Source: JAFGDI01 sp963667715
GTDB taxonomy: Bacteria > Planctomycetota > Phycisphaerae > Sedimentisphaerales > SM23-30
Assembly (NCBI GenBank): GCA_963667715.1
Contig: OY763926.1
Location: 3,348,001 to 3,412,000 of the forward strand
DNA length: 64,000 nucleotides
Direction: 5' to 3'
The position numbers and the translations under genes were made by a program. This document shows, in pieces, positions 1-8,599 of the stretch. The notes beneath the pieces are model-generated. The model saw only the letters and a program-made list of their open reading frames with translations. It had not been told where the DNA came from and did no database searches. Each line of letters starts with the position of its first letter. The stretch's first letter is position 1.

Positions 1-710
1 CTTCCGGTGCAACCAATCTGTCAGATAGTGCAAACTCACAGTCAGCAGCAGTGGAAGAAACCAGCAGTTCATTGGAAGAAATAAGTTCAATGATCAAAAT
101 CACCAGTAATAATGCCCAAAAAGCAAATGAAATGGCATCCAGATCAAATAATGCTGCTACTCACGGTGGAGAGTCTATCGCAAGAATGTCTGATGCAATG
201 GACGGTATCAAGAACTCTTCAATGGAAATCAATAATGTAATAAAAATCATTGATGAAATTGCTTTTCAAACGAACCTGTTGGCACTAAATGCTGCGGTTG
301 AAGCTGCCAGAGCTGGCGAGGCAGGTAAAGGCTTTGCCGTAGTTGCCGAGGAAGTACGGAATCTGGCGATGAGGTCTGCCCAGGCAGCCAAAGGCACCAG
401 TGAAATGATCGAAGAATCGGTTAGAAGTTCACAAAATGGCGTTTCCATTGTAAGTGATGTATCTTCAGCCTTTGCAGATGTAACCACAACTGTCGGAGAA
501 GTTAATACTTTGGTATCTGGAATAAGCCAGGCTTCTATTGAACAAACATCAGGACTGGAACAGATTAATATGGCAATGAATCAGATCGATACGGTAACAC
601 AATCGGTAGCAGCAAACGCCGAACAAAGTGCTGCAGCCGCTCAACAGCTTAATCAGCAGGTTGGAAATGTGAAGGAAGTTGTCTTAGAATTAGAATCAAT
701 GATCATGTAA
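1..710 (+). CDS. Methyl-accepting chemotaxis protein, C-terminal signalling part (cut by left edge)
   Basis: The reading frame is open from base 3, so the gene starts outside the window and only the cytoplasmic signalling end is seen. It carries the highly conserved hairpin tip of MCPs (IDEIAFQTNLLALNAAVEAA, then ARAGEAGKGFAVVAEEVRNL), which binds CheW and CheA, flanked by Ser/Ala/Gln-rich heptad coiled coil with possible methylation sites (for example EETSSS and EQSAAAAQQ). Known for the family: it relays ligand or redox signals to the CheA kinase. The ligand-binding part is missing, so the stimulus is unknown. No other chemotaxis gene is present in the window. A clear hairpin terminator follows at 757-795. 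Confidence 0.95.
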   Translation, partial: SGATNLSDSANSQSAAVEETSSSLEEISSMIKITSNNAQKANEMASRSNNAATHGGESIARMSDAMDGIKNSSMEINNVIKIIDEIAFQTNLLALNAAVEAARAGEAGKGFAVVAEEVRNLAMRSAQAAKGTSEMIEESVRSSQNGVSIVSDVSSAFADVTTTVGEVNTLVSGISQASIEQTSGLEQINMAMNQIDTVTQSVAANAEQSAAAAQQLNQQVGNVKEVVLELESMIM

Positions 711-756
711 ACTTTCGATTGAAGTAATATGAAATATTATATTTGACCAATAACAA

Positions 757-795
757 AAAATGGGAATATTCACTAATAAAGAATATTCCCATTTT
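757..795. terminator. Bidirectional intrinsic terminator
   Basis: A 15-bp perfect inverted repeat (arms 757-771 and 781-795, 9-nt loop) with A-run and T-run ends lies between two convergent genes, the chemoreceptor (+) and the membrane protein at 823-2379 (-). It can serve both. Confidence 0.8.
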
Positions 796-822
796 ATTAT
801 TTAAATATATGTACAGACCATA

Positions 823-2379
823 TCATTTGGCCAGGTATTCTTCGCTGGTCAACATAGTCTCAACTATTACTTTTAACTCTTGAACTGTTGTTGTGCCGTT
901 GACGACTAAAGCCGGAATAGTTTCAGTGCCAGTCCATATGAGATAACCTTCACGATCATCCTGACAATCAATTGCACAGCTGTCCAAAACAACCTTGGTC
1001 CACCATTTCTCCTGTGGGCCACCTCTATATACGCGATATTTATCAGTCTTGATATACGCCTCAGAGCCGTCAGTATCAGGGCTAAGAAAACCTGCAAACA
1101 TGCCATTATAAGATTTACTTTGGATTAGCAGTACATGCTTAGGATTATTTTCAGTAAAGTAATCGATCAGGAACATTCTATGGCCTGGACTTGGCGGATC
1201 GACAACATCAAATATCCTGCGGGTATTACACCAGGTTGGCATAGTACTAAAAAGATATGTCTGGTATGATGCTTTTTCAACCATTTGCTGTACACTGACA
1301 TCGTCAACATACATATCTTTATGCATAGAAACAGTGTTATCAGCGATATGACTACCATAATCGGAAGCAGACAATGCCCACTGGTCTTCGTAAGTGGCTA
1401 TTTTCTCAAGCAAAACACGCTTGATATGAATATGCCTGTGGCCGGCAAGGTAGAATTCCATCTCAGCAACCTGTTCTAAAATACTATCGATCTTAAACAG
1501 CCAGTAAGTGCTGGTATTTCCACTGCTATCCTCAAAGCCAGTGCGATATACCTTAACTTCCTTGCCATCATCTGTTATTTCTTCACACATATACGTCAGA
1601 TTAAACTCACCATTGTCACCTGAAAGCTTCTGACAAATTCCAACGCTAAGTCCAAGAAACTGAGCTGGATTAACCGGAGCTTTGAAATCTGAATTGGTTG
1701 GTGAAACGATCTTTTTGAACTCGCCATTTTCGCTGAACGATTCATAAATATTATTGCCATCCCAGGCATTCCCCATAACAAGGGACTCTTCTTTAGCCAT
1801 TACCCGCTTGAAATACCCGCTAGCAGGGTCAAACCATGCCTGATCAGTGATTACATATTCGTTCTCAATATCAGGTGATAGTTTTAGATTGTTCAACCTG
1901 AACTGGCCATTACTTTTAAGGGAGCACATTGGCAGCCAGTTGTGATTTAACCATAGAGCCGGACCGTATAGATCCTCTTCTGTAACAGTGTCATCAAGTA
2001 CACTTTCCTTGCGCAGCTCCTCAGGAAGCGGCAAAACAGTGATCTCTGTTATAATATGGGTTATCCCTTCACCAAAGAATGATCTATTCTCGGCTTTACA
2101 AATGTTATTAAGCAGCTCAACAGTATTTATCCCGCTTTGTTCATTTTCAGGGACAAAAAATACACAAGCTAATATAACGATTGCCGCTGCTACAGCATAC
2201 TTTACAGTTTTAATATTCATAATACTACTCCATTTGGTATGTGAAAGCTGACGCTGGTCTGCGGGCACATAACTTTCAAGCAGTATTTTTTCCAGTTTCT
2301 CTTTATGCTGATGATCTATATTATCTACCAGCGGTAAGCGATCAATGAAATCCTCAAATTGTTTTTCATTATCAAACAA
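823..2379 (-). CDS. Membrane-anchored partner of an ECF sigma factor (putative anti-sigma protein)
   Basis: A 518-residue protein of unknown function. It has a cytoplasmic N-terminus of about 55 residues, one predicted membrane helix near residues 58-76 (VKYAVAAAIVILACVFFV) and a long exported region. The start is a TTG placed about 7 nt after an AAGGGG ribosome-binding site, and it overlaps the last codons of the upstream sigma factor gene by 8 bases, so translation is probably coupled. Family knowledge: planctomycetes often follow an ECF sigma gene with a single-pass protein that holds the sigma factor with its N-terminal tail. The external part has no domain I can name; a LolA-like beta fold is possible. 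The anti-sigma role is inferred from position and topology only. Confidence 0.75.
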   Translation of the reverse strand: MFDNEKQFEDFIDRLPLVDNIDHQHKEKLEKILLESYVPADQRQLSHTKWSSIMNIKTVKYAVAAAIVILACVFFVPENEQSGINTVELLNNICKAENRSFFGEGITHIITEITVLPLPEELRKESVLDDTVTEEDLYGPALWLNHNWLPMCSLKSNGQFRLNNLKLSPDIENEYVITDQAWFDPASGYFKRVMAKEESLVMGNAWDGNNIYESFSENGEFKKIVSPTNSDFKAPVNPAQFLGLSVGICQKLSGDNGEFNLTYMCEEITDDGKEVKVYRTGFEDSSGNTSTYWLFKIDSILEQVAEMEFYLAGHRHIHIKRVLLEKIATYEDQWALSASDYGSHIADNTVSMHKDMYVDDVSVQQMVEKASYQTYLFSTMPTWCNTRRIFDVVDPPSPGHRMFLIDYFTENNPKHVLLIQSKSYNGMFAGFLSPDTDGSEAYIKTDKYRVYRGGPQEKWWTKVVLDSCAIDCQDDREGYLIWTGTETIPALVVNGTTTVQELKVIVETMLTSEEYLAK

Positions 2380-3010
2380 GGCTTACCCCCTTTCGGTTTC
2401 TGACATATGATGCCTGTTTTTTTTCCTGTTTAATCATCATTTTACGCAATTTCACAAGTCCACGGGAAATCATACTTCTTGCAGTTGCGGCACTACAGCC
2501 TACAATATCAGCAATTTCATCTGATTTAAGTTTTTCAAAATAACGCAAAGTGATAACAGTCTGGTAATCAGGTTTTAACCTGGAAATGGCAGCTTGCAGT
2601 TCTTTTAAGTCCTGCTGACGCTGCATGTCTGATTCATCATAATAACAGTTAGGTCTGGTATGACCAATATTCAACAGTATCTCATTACGACGGCGATTCT
2701 GTTTGATATAATTATTGATCTGATTAGTGGCAATACGATAAAGCCACCCGACGAAATGATTGTCATCACCACTATAAGTATGGATCTTTTCCATTGCCGT
2801 AATAAATACCACAGAAGTCGTATCTTCTGCAGTGGCACGATCAAATAAGCGATGCTGACAATAGCGAAATATCTTTTCATAGTGCATACGATAAAGCTCA
2901 ACAAAAGCTTCACGGTCACGCTTTGCCCTGTCCACCAGGGAACTATCTATGATCTTAAATTTTGGAGAGGCCTCTCCGCTAGTCATAAGGAAAGTCTTTC
3001 TGCTTATCAA
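2372..3010 (-). CDS. RNA polymerase sigma factor, ECF (sigma-70) family
   Basis: A 212-residue protein with sigma region 2 at about residues 30-105 (EAFVELYRMHYEKIFRYCQH, then FVGWLYRIATNQINNYIKQN) and region 4 near 130-185 (LKPDYQTVITLRYFEKLKSD followed by a helix-turn-helix with CSAATARSMISRGL). It should direct RNA polymerase to a small regulon, likely including its own operon. The gene overlaps the downstream membrane protein. The start is uncertain: the first codon is a TTG with a weak AGG nearby, and an ATG lies 8 codons further in. Confidence 0.9.
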   Translation of the reverse strand: MISRKTFLMTSGEASPKFKIIDSSLVDRAKRDREAFVELYRMHYEKIFRYCQHRLFDRATAEDTTSVVFITAMEKIHTYSGDDNHFVGWLYRIATNQINNYIKQNRRRNEILLNIGHTRPNCYYDESDMQRQQDLKELQAAISRLKPDYQTVITLRYFEKLKSDEIADIVGCSAATARSMISRGLVKLRKMMIKQEKKQASYVRNRKGVSLV

Positions 3011-3116
3011 GCTGCCTACAATATATTGTAACTACATTGTCCACAGCCTATTATAACAAATAATAAACATCATTACTGTTCTTTATCCCCTGCTGAACAG
3101 TTCAACAGAGTACCAA

Positions 3117-3138
3117 CTGTTATCATAAATAATAACAG
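3117..3138. repeat. Small inverted repeat upstream of the sigma operon
   Basis: CTGTTAT and ATAACAG arms (7 bp) flank a short AT-rich spacer in the 259-bp gap between the divergent sigma gene and the DUF3592 gene. A second imperfect palindrome centred on TGAACAGTTCA lies about 25 bp before it. They could be operators, but nothing links them to a named regulator. Confidence 0.3.
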
Positions 3139-3269
3139 CTGAAAACAATTATTGCGGCAGAAAAAAAGTAAATATAACTACATTATCTTGAAAATAACAG
3201 CACTACAGAATATTATTATTGTATTGAGACAATATGCACTGTTTTGGTTAATATCTTTGGACTTTGTAA

Positions 3270-3734
3270 ATGGGTAAAATAAATAGTAAGTATGTAGCTT
3301 TGTTATTCTTTTTCGCTGGTATAAGTTTAATTCTATGGGGAACTTATACCTCTTATCAAGCACTTAAAAGTAATAATTGGCCAAAAACCGAAGGTGTCAT
3401 AATATCAAATTTTATAAGTGAACTAAACTCAACCAATAGATATAGCACAAATATGAGTTACTGCCCCAATGTAGAATATTCATACCAAGTTGGAAAAAAG
3501 CAATATACTGGCCGTCGGATAACATTTGGGAATAAACGATTCAGCAGCAGAGAGCTAGTACAAAACTATCTTAATCAGAAATATGCTCCCGGGATAATAG
3601 TTAAGGTATATTATAAACCATCTTCACCAGATGTATCTGTTCTTGACCCAGGATTTTCGCTATCAAATATTATTATACCTGTATTTGGGTTATTATTTGT
3701 ATTGGTGGGAAAAACACTTAATAAAAAAAACTAG
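3270..3734 (+). CDS. DUF3592 family membrane protein
   Basis: A 154-residue protein with an N-terminal membrane helix (about residues 8-28, LLFFFAGISLILWGTY), a beta-rich extracytoplasmic middle and a second helix near the C-terminus (about 130-149). The middle has the DUF3592 pattern: WPKTEGVIISN, a VEYSYQVGKKQYTG strand pair and VKVYYKPSSPDVSVLDPG. The function of the family is unknown. The gene stands alone and converges on ccsA with only 10 bases between stop codons. The Shine-Dalgarno sequence is weak. Confidence 0.8.
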   Translation: MGKINSKYVALLFFFAGISLILWGTYTSYQALKSNNWPKTEGVIISNFISELNSTNRYSTNMSYCPNVEYSYQVGKKQYTGRRITFGNKRFSSRELVQNYLNQKYAPGIIVKVYYKPSSPDVSVLDPGFSLSNIIIPVFGLLFVLVGKTLNKKN

Positions 3735-3744
3735 AATAACACTA

Positions 3745-4572
3745 TCAACTGGCATAACTATGCAATCCAGGGAAGATACGTGATAGATTTACCCACAGCA
3801 GAGTGATAATTATAAAGCTAAAGCCGATCAATACTAAAATGCTATTAAGAAGTGGATACTTTTTACCAAAAGCAAAACGCCAGTGAAAATATACCAGAAA
3901 AGCTAGCCAGCTGGCAAGTGACCAGAGCTCTTTCGGGTCCCAGTTCCAGTAATCACCCCAGGCTAATTTGCCCCAGACACTTCCCAAAATAAGCCCCAGC
4001 GTTAGCAGCGGAAAACCAAGACATACTACCCGATAAGCTCCCAGTTCGTATATATCAACAAGTCCGTCAGCCTTTTGAGCTCTTGCTATAATAAGCAATA
4101 ATGCCTGAAACGCAGCCTTGGCCATAATGAAATATGTCAGCATATACGCCATAACATGAGGGCCAAATAGCGGGCTTTGAAGTGCAGGCGGCAGATGTGC
4201 CGGAGCATCACTAAAAACCAGCCCAGCAGGAAATAGAAATACAAAACTAAGTAGTGCATCACCTGGAACAGCAGACACATTCAGATATCTACGACAGAAC
4301 CAGGAAACCGGCCAGCCAGATGCCCCCAAAACCAGGAATATCTCGAACATATTCTGCAATGGAATATGGTCTACATGATACCAACGCCATACAACAGATA
4401 ATATTGATATTATAAAGCCAGAAAAATACGTAATAGATGCTGTTTTTTCAGCTCTTAGTAACCAGAGAAACAAAGATGCTACATAAGCCAACATTGCCAT
4501 ATAGATCAATGTGCCCTGCAAATTGGCTTTTATCGCCAGCGAACCAACCAGAGGTATAATATTATCTGTCAT
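3745..4572 (-). CDS. ccsA: Cytochrome c assembly protein, CcsA/ResC type
   Basis: A multi-pass membrane protein of 275 residues with the tryptophan-rich haem-handling motif WGDYWNWDPKELWSL near residue 215-230, diagnostic of CcsA/ResC (system II) and the related CcmC/CcmF proteins. With ResB it moves haem across the membrane and attaches it to apocytochrome c. I chose the ATG at 4572 because a GAGGTGG ribosome-binding site (4578-4584) lies 5 nt before it; a longer reading frame from 4596 lacks such a site. It overlaps the end of the upstream resB-like gene by 11 bases, so the two are translationally coupled. External His residues expected for haem are present (for example in HVDHIPLQN and APAHLPP). 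Confidence 0.88.
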   Translation of the reverse strand: MTDNIIPLVGSLAIKANLQGTLIYMAMLAYVASLFLWLLRAEKTASITYFSGFIISILSVVWRWYHVDHIPLQNMFEIFLVLGASGWPVSWFCRRYLNVSAVPGDALLSFVFLFPAGLVFSDAPAHLPPALQSPLFGPHVMAYMLTYFIMAKAAFQALLLIIARAQKADGLVDIYELGAYRVVCLGFPLLTLGLILGSVWGKLAWGDYWNWDPKELWSLASWLAFLVYFHWRFAFGKKYPLLNSILVLIGFSFIIITLLWVNLSRIFPGLHSYAS

Positions 4573-5326
4573 CATTACCACCTCGTTGCCTTGCACTACG
4601 CTTTAATATCGGCTCAAGCCAGAACTGCCAGAATATACCAGAAAGTAGCAGGAAATAACCGGCATATACCAGCCATAGCCCATCATCTGAAACAACTCTT
4701 AATATGGTATATTTACCATTTTCATGATCAAAATCGTGCTGATAGAAATGGTAACCGCCAAAATACAGCGGCTTATTGACCTCTATCTCGTAAGGGCCAA
4801 AATGCCTGCCATTATCTGCAATTATCATCACATGAGAGATGTAATCCTTTACCTGACCATTATCATAGCATTGCAATTCAAAATCACTGAGATATACCTT
4901 AAAACCAAGCGGAGTAACTAACTGCACACCATTATCATCTACTTCATACAAGCTGTAAATATAGTCACCTTCATCAATGCGAACAAAGCTTTTATATACC
5001 TTGCCATATCTGGCTGGACCGGTATGAGATTCTGGCAGATCTTTCATCCTTAAGCTGTGGCTCCACTGCCCACCCCAGATACCGCCAGCTATAATAGCGG
5101 CACATCCAATATGAACCATCATAAGGCCTGGCCTGGCCAGCAAGGCAGGATATCTTATGAAAGATAGAATAAACAATACAATAAGAATTATACCGGGGAA
5201 TATAAATAGCTGAGATCCTGCTATTGAACCAGCCCTCACGCTACCAAGAAAGGCGCCGTAAATGCTTAAGCCGGCCATGAGCACTAAAACCAGCAGAATT
5301 ATAATATTGAACAGCTTCTTAATCAC
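4562..5326 (-). CDS. ResB-like cytochrome c biogenesis protein (short form)
   Basis: A 254-residue membrane protein with helices near residues 5-27, 38-58, 66-85 and 222-240 and a soluble beta-rich domain (about 90-215) between the third and fourth. Its position directly before ccsA and the RPGLMMVHIGCAAIIAGG segment (membrane His in the third helix) fit ResB, the partner of ResC. At about half the usual ResB length (around 450-600 residues) it has lost most of the periplasmic domain, or belongs to a compact ResB subfamily. The start is a GTG without a clear Shine-Dalgarno sequence, so the N-terminus is uncertain. No apocytochrome or thiol-disulfide gene is next to it. Confidence 0.75.
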   Translation of the reverse strand: MIKKLFNIIILLVLVLMAGLSIYGAFLGSVRAGSIAGSQLFIFPGIILIVLFILSFIRYPALLARPGLMMVHIGCAAIIAGGIWGGQWSHSLRMKDLPESHTGPARYGKVYKSFVRIDEGDYIYSLYEVDDNGVQLVTPLGFKVYLSDFELQCYDNGQVKDYISHVMIIADNGRHFGPYEIEVNKPLYFGGYHFYQHDFDHENGKYTILRVVSDDGLWLVYAGYFLLLSGIFWQFWLEPILKRSARQRGGNDDR

Positions 5327-5395
5327 AGCAAAGGAGTATAGAAGAAAGAGGTAAGGATTTCAATTATAATCAGCTGACAAGCCAAGCTATTAAGA

Positions 5396-6586
5396 TCAGT
5401 ATTTAACAGATATAAAGCCTAGCCCAAGTAGAACTTTTTGCAGATCAGAAGCCTGTATCTGCGGATTGGAACCATTTATCTTAACTGGTATTTTAGAAAA
5501 CTCTCTTCTAACTGGATAGTGTTTTCTTAAATGATCGAAGTAAACGCCCTGCTCCGTAGATGGTAATTTGACTATCTCACGCATCATGCGGTCATCTGTA
5601 CATATATCGTATACACTGGTAACTGCATAAGCAAGTGCAGACTCAAGAGACACACAGGCTGTCAGATTAATCACCACTTCAGATGGCATAGGAGCTGGCA
5701 TAAAATCGTCTATACATACATCACTGGCTGTACCAGTAAAGCTGCATAGGCTATCATAAAGCATGTTTGTCCCCTTCACCTTGCCGTCAAATGAATAGCC
5801 AGCAATATGAGGCGTAACTATATCAACCATGTTAACCAGCTCAGTATCTGGTCGTGGTTCATTTTCCCATACGTCCATAATGGCAGAACAAGACGGATTA
5901 TCCTTTAACCAACACTTCAAGGCAGAATTATTTACTACCGGCCCTCTTGAGGTATTAAGTATTACACAATTATCGGACGTCTGTGCCAACTCAGCTTCAT
6001 CGATCAGATGTATTGTGCAGTCCTGGCCAGTTTTATTCAGTGGGACATGGCAGGTAATAAAATCACATCGTAAAACTTCGCTCAAAGGACGATATATTTG
6101 ATCTCCTGTCTCTCGCTGTTTAGGTGGATCGTTAAGGACCACATTCATACCAAGAGCTTTAGCTTTTGCGTCGACCAAACTACCAATATTTCCAACACCA
6201 ATAATACCAATACTTTTCCCAGACAGCTCAAGCCCTTTTCGCTGAGAAGTTACTAACAGCGAAGCTATTACATATTCAGCAACAGATTCGGCATTTGAGC
6301 CAGAAGCATTTGTAAAAAAAACTGAACTTTCTTTAAGATAATTTGTATCAATGTGGTCAGTACCAATAGTTGCAGTACCAACAAATCCCACCTTGGAATT
6401 TTCTAGTAGTCCACTATTTACATTTGTTACAGACCTTACAAGCAGAACATCGGCAACAAGCACCTCACTTTGAGTTATCTGCCTGGCAGGCAACAACTTA
6501 ACCACACCAAAACTATCAAAGAAATTGTGAACAAAAGGTATGTTTTCATCAGCTACGATGTTAAGTTTTTTAGCACTCGGATTCAT
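5396..6586 (-). CDS. pdxB: Erythronate-4-phosphate dehydrogenase
   Basis: This enzyme oxidises 4-phospho-D-erythronate with NAD in the DXP-dependent vitamin B6 pathway. The 396-residue protein is a D-2-hydroxyacid dehydrogenase: N-terminal IVADENIPF, Rossmann motif GIIGVGNIGSLVDAKAKALG, catalytic Arg in NTSRGPVVNN, Glu in WENEPRPD and His in TPHIAGYSFDG. The overall length and the C-terminal dimerisation extension (from about residue 290) separate PdxB from shorter SerA/GyaR relatives. AGGGG lies 5 nt before the ATG. It is monocistronic. No other B6 gene is in the window. Confidence 0.93.
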   Translation of the reverse strand: MNPSAKKLNIVADENIPFVHNFFDSFGVVKLLPARQITQSEVLVADVLLVRSVTNVNSGLLENSKVGFVGTATIGTDHIDTNYLKESSVFFTNASGSNAESVAEYVIASLLVTSQRKGLELSGKSIGIIGVGNIGSLVDAKAKALGMNVVLNDPPKQRETGDQIYRPLSEVLRCDFITCHVPLNKTGQDCTIHLIDEAELAQTSDNCVILNTSRGPVVNNSALKCWLKDNPSCSAIMDVWENEPRPDTELVNMVDIVTPHIAGYSFDGKVKGTNMLYDSLCSFTGTASDVCIDDFMPAPMPSEVVINLTACVSLESALAYAVTSVYDICTDDRMMREIVKLPSTEQGVYFDHLRKHYPVRREFSKIPVKINGSNPQIQASDLQKVLLGLGFISVKY

Positions 6587-6673
6587 ATATCCCCTATTAT
6601 CGACAATAGTGTATAATATTGCTCAAATTAATAATAAAAACAACTTATCTTTAATAAGAATAAAACATTAAGA

Positions 6674-6703
6674 TTGACCTACTGGTAAAATTAATTATAT
6701 TAT
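6674..6703 (+). promoter_or_regulatory. Sigma-70-type promoter for an orphan small RNA
   Basis: TTGACC (6674-6679), an 18-bp spacer and TATTAT (6698-6703) point rightward, although both flanking genes run leftward. The predicted start is near 6710, immediately before two hairpins that end in a T-run. Confidence 0.6.
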
Positions 6704-6709
6704 CTTAAT

Positions 6710-6785
6710 GGAAGTTACCTTTATCTCCTTTCGGGTAACTTACCTACCGGCAAGTGAACTCCCAGACACTTGCCGGGCTTTTTTT
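6710..6785 (+). ncRNA. Candidate small RNA with an anti-Shine-Dalgarno-like loop
   Basis: About 76 nt lie between a good promoter and an intrinsic terminator. Hairpin 1 has an 8-bp stem (6712-6719 with 6734-6741) and a 14-nt pyrimidine-rich loop containing CTCCTTTC, the same sequence as the 3' tail of 16S rRNA that pairs with ribosome-binding sites. Hairpin 2 is a 10-bp GC-rich stem (6747-6756 with 6767-6776) followed by eight T, a typical terminator. No ORF of useful length fits. The gap lies between mcsB and pdxB, both on the other strand. Inferred role: a trans-acting RNA that pairs with Shine-Dalgarno regions. I do not recognise a named family. Confidence 0.55.
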
Positions 6786-6871
6786 AAACGTATCCAAACA
6801 GGCTATTATTTACCCATTTTTCATTTAAAAGGCAAGGATGTCTATAATTAATATTATTGGCGGGGAAAGTC

Positions 6872-7927
6872 TTATGCGTACTCTTCGAGCTTCTGCCTGA
6901 TAAGGTCAGCTCTGAACTGATCACGGTGAGCTGGTTCAAGATTGTTGCCACAAAGATGTTGAAGATGTGCTGGTTGTACAAGCAACATAATTTCATTTAG
7001 TGTCTTTACTGGTATTTCTATCTTACCTATAGCAACACCCAACCTTAACTGACTGAGGAAAAACATTGCTTCCTGAGAAGTTATCAAACGTGCCGCTGAA
7101 AGAATACCCATTGCCCGATATATTTTATCTTCAATAACAACACTGGAATCCTTCAAAAGCTTAGCACGAGCTCTTCTTTCATACTCAACAATAGGTTCAA
7201 TAGCTAAAGATATGATCTCATCAAGGATCTGTTCTTCTGACTTACCAAGAGTAGTCTGATTAGATATCTGGAACAGGTCGCCGGAGGGTTCACTGCCCTC
7301 ACCATGAATACCACGAACAGCCAAATGCATATCACGTGCAGAATTGAGTACCTTTTCTATCTGCTTTGTTATGTGCAATGCCGGCAAATGTAGCATGGCT
7401 GACACCCTCATTCCAGTACCAATATTAGTTGGACAGGCGGTTAGGTAGCCATATTTATCTGAAAAGGCGTAAGAAACATTATCTTGAAACTGATTATCAA
7501 TACTGGAAATTCTACCCCAAATTGAATTTATATCCAAACCACTACTAAAAACCTGTATTCTCAAATGATCTTCTTCATTGATCATAACAGAAACAGATTC
7601 GTTTGGAGATACAACAACCGCACTGCCAGAAGATGTTTTAGCCAGCTTTTCAGTTATTGTATATCGCTCGGCCAGTATTTGTCTTTCCAGCTCAGATACA
7701 TCGTCAAGCTGCTTCAGAGACATTTTTTCAGCCATAAAGGGTCTGGCAAGCTGAGTTTTTGCAAAATCAATGATCTCGCTTCTCTTTTCATGATCAGCCT
7801 TTGTCACAAAAGGGAAACCTGAAAAGTTTCTGGCCAGCCTGACTCGACTGGAAATGACAATATCCGACATAGGGCCGGAACCGTCCATCCAATCTGCAAT
7901 ATTATGATAATTTCCTGATATGTCCAT
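6872..7927 (-). CDS. mcsB: Protein-arginine kinase McsB
   Basis: McsB phosphorylates arginine side chains on misfolded proteins, in Gram-positive bacteria marking them for ClpCP. The 351-residue protein has the phosphagen-kinase catalytic domain: SSRVRLARN near residue 27, NEED at 118-121 (catalytic Glu) and CPTNIGTGMR with Cys165. The C-terminal RDQFRA matches the RDXXRA phosphoarginine-binding motif that separates McsB from creatine/arginine kinases. It follows mcsA by 13 bases and has AAGAG 6 nt before its ATG. The usual companions ctsR and clpC are not nearby, so the protease partner is encoded elsewhere. Confidence 0.95.
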   Translation of the reverse strand: MDISGNYHNIADWMDGSGPMSDIVISSRVRLARNFSGFPFVTKADHEKRSEIIDFAKTQLARPFMAEKMSLKQLDDVSELERQILAERYTITEKLAKTSSGSAVVVSPNESVSVMINEEDHLRIQVFSSGLDINSIWGRISSIDNQFQDNVSYAFSDKYGYLTACPTNIGTGMRVSAMLHLPALHITKQIEKVLNSARDMHLAVRGIHGEGSEPSGDLFQISNQTTLGKSEEQILDEIISLAIEPIVEYERRARAKLLKDSSVVIEDKIYRAMGILSAARLITSQEAMFFLSQLRLGVAIGKIEIPVKTLNEIMLLVQPAHLQHLCGNNLEPAHRDQFRADLIRQKLEEYA

Positions 7928-7940
7928 TAAACACTCTTTT

Positions 7941-8456
7941 TCATTTGGTATGCCCGGTGCAATCCGAATCCGCAGTCTCAGACATATGACTTATCTGATC
8001 ACGAAGCTTAGCGGCAGTTTCATAATCTTCGTTTTCAACCGCCTTCTGAAGCTCCTGACGTAATTTCATGCATAACAGCTGCTGGTCGCCAGTAGTTGAG
8101 CTAACGGCCTTCCTGTGGCTAATATGAAGCGTTGCGCCCTCATGAGAACGAGCAATAACCTGCTCAAGAGCATCGCCAAAGATCTTATAATCATTTGGAC
8201 AGCCCAATAGGCCGTTCTGACGAAAGTCTGCCCATTTCATGCCGCAATCAGGACATATAATATCATTTAGCTGATCCACCTCTTCATGAGCAACTACCAG
8301 GTCATTAAACATCTTATCAAGAGAAACCTGTGATTTAACAGCAATGCCCTCTTTAGACGCACAATACTTGCAAAGGTGCTTCTCTACCTTTACACCGTCA
8401 CATATCTCTGTGAGATGGACTGTAGCATCATTTTCATGGCAATTGTCACATTTCAT
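7941..8456 (-). CDS. mcsA: McsA, zinc-finger activator of McsB
   Basis: A 171-residue protein with an N-terminal pair of CxxC motifs (C3/C6, C29/C32), a second metal site (CPDC plus a later CPNDY) and a C-terminal UvrB/UvrC-type coiled hairpin (ELQKAVENEDYETAAKLRDQ). In Bacillus-type systems McsA binds zinc and activates the arginine kinase. AGGAG lies 7 nt before the ATG. It forms a two-gene operon with mcsB. The 130-bp gap before it carries no obvious CtsR heptad operator. Confidence 0.93.
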   Translation of the reverse strand: MKCDNCHENDATVHLTEICDGVKVEKHLCKYCASKEGIAVKSQVSLDKMFNDLVVAHEEVDQLNDIICPDCGMKWADFRQNGLLGCPNDYKIFGDALEQVIARSHEGATLHISHRKAVSSTTGDQQLLCMKLRQELQKAVENEDYETAAKLRDQISHMSETADSDCTGHTK

Positions 8457-8599
8457 GTTATCACTCCTGGTCGTGGAATCTTATTATCACCAGCATTATC
8501 TAAATTATCGTCACATTATTTCAGCAACTAAAAATTATCAGGCAAAAAACCTTGCAATTAAGAGTTCTGAAAGATAATAGTCGCAAAAAGATATATTGT

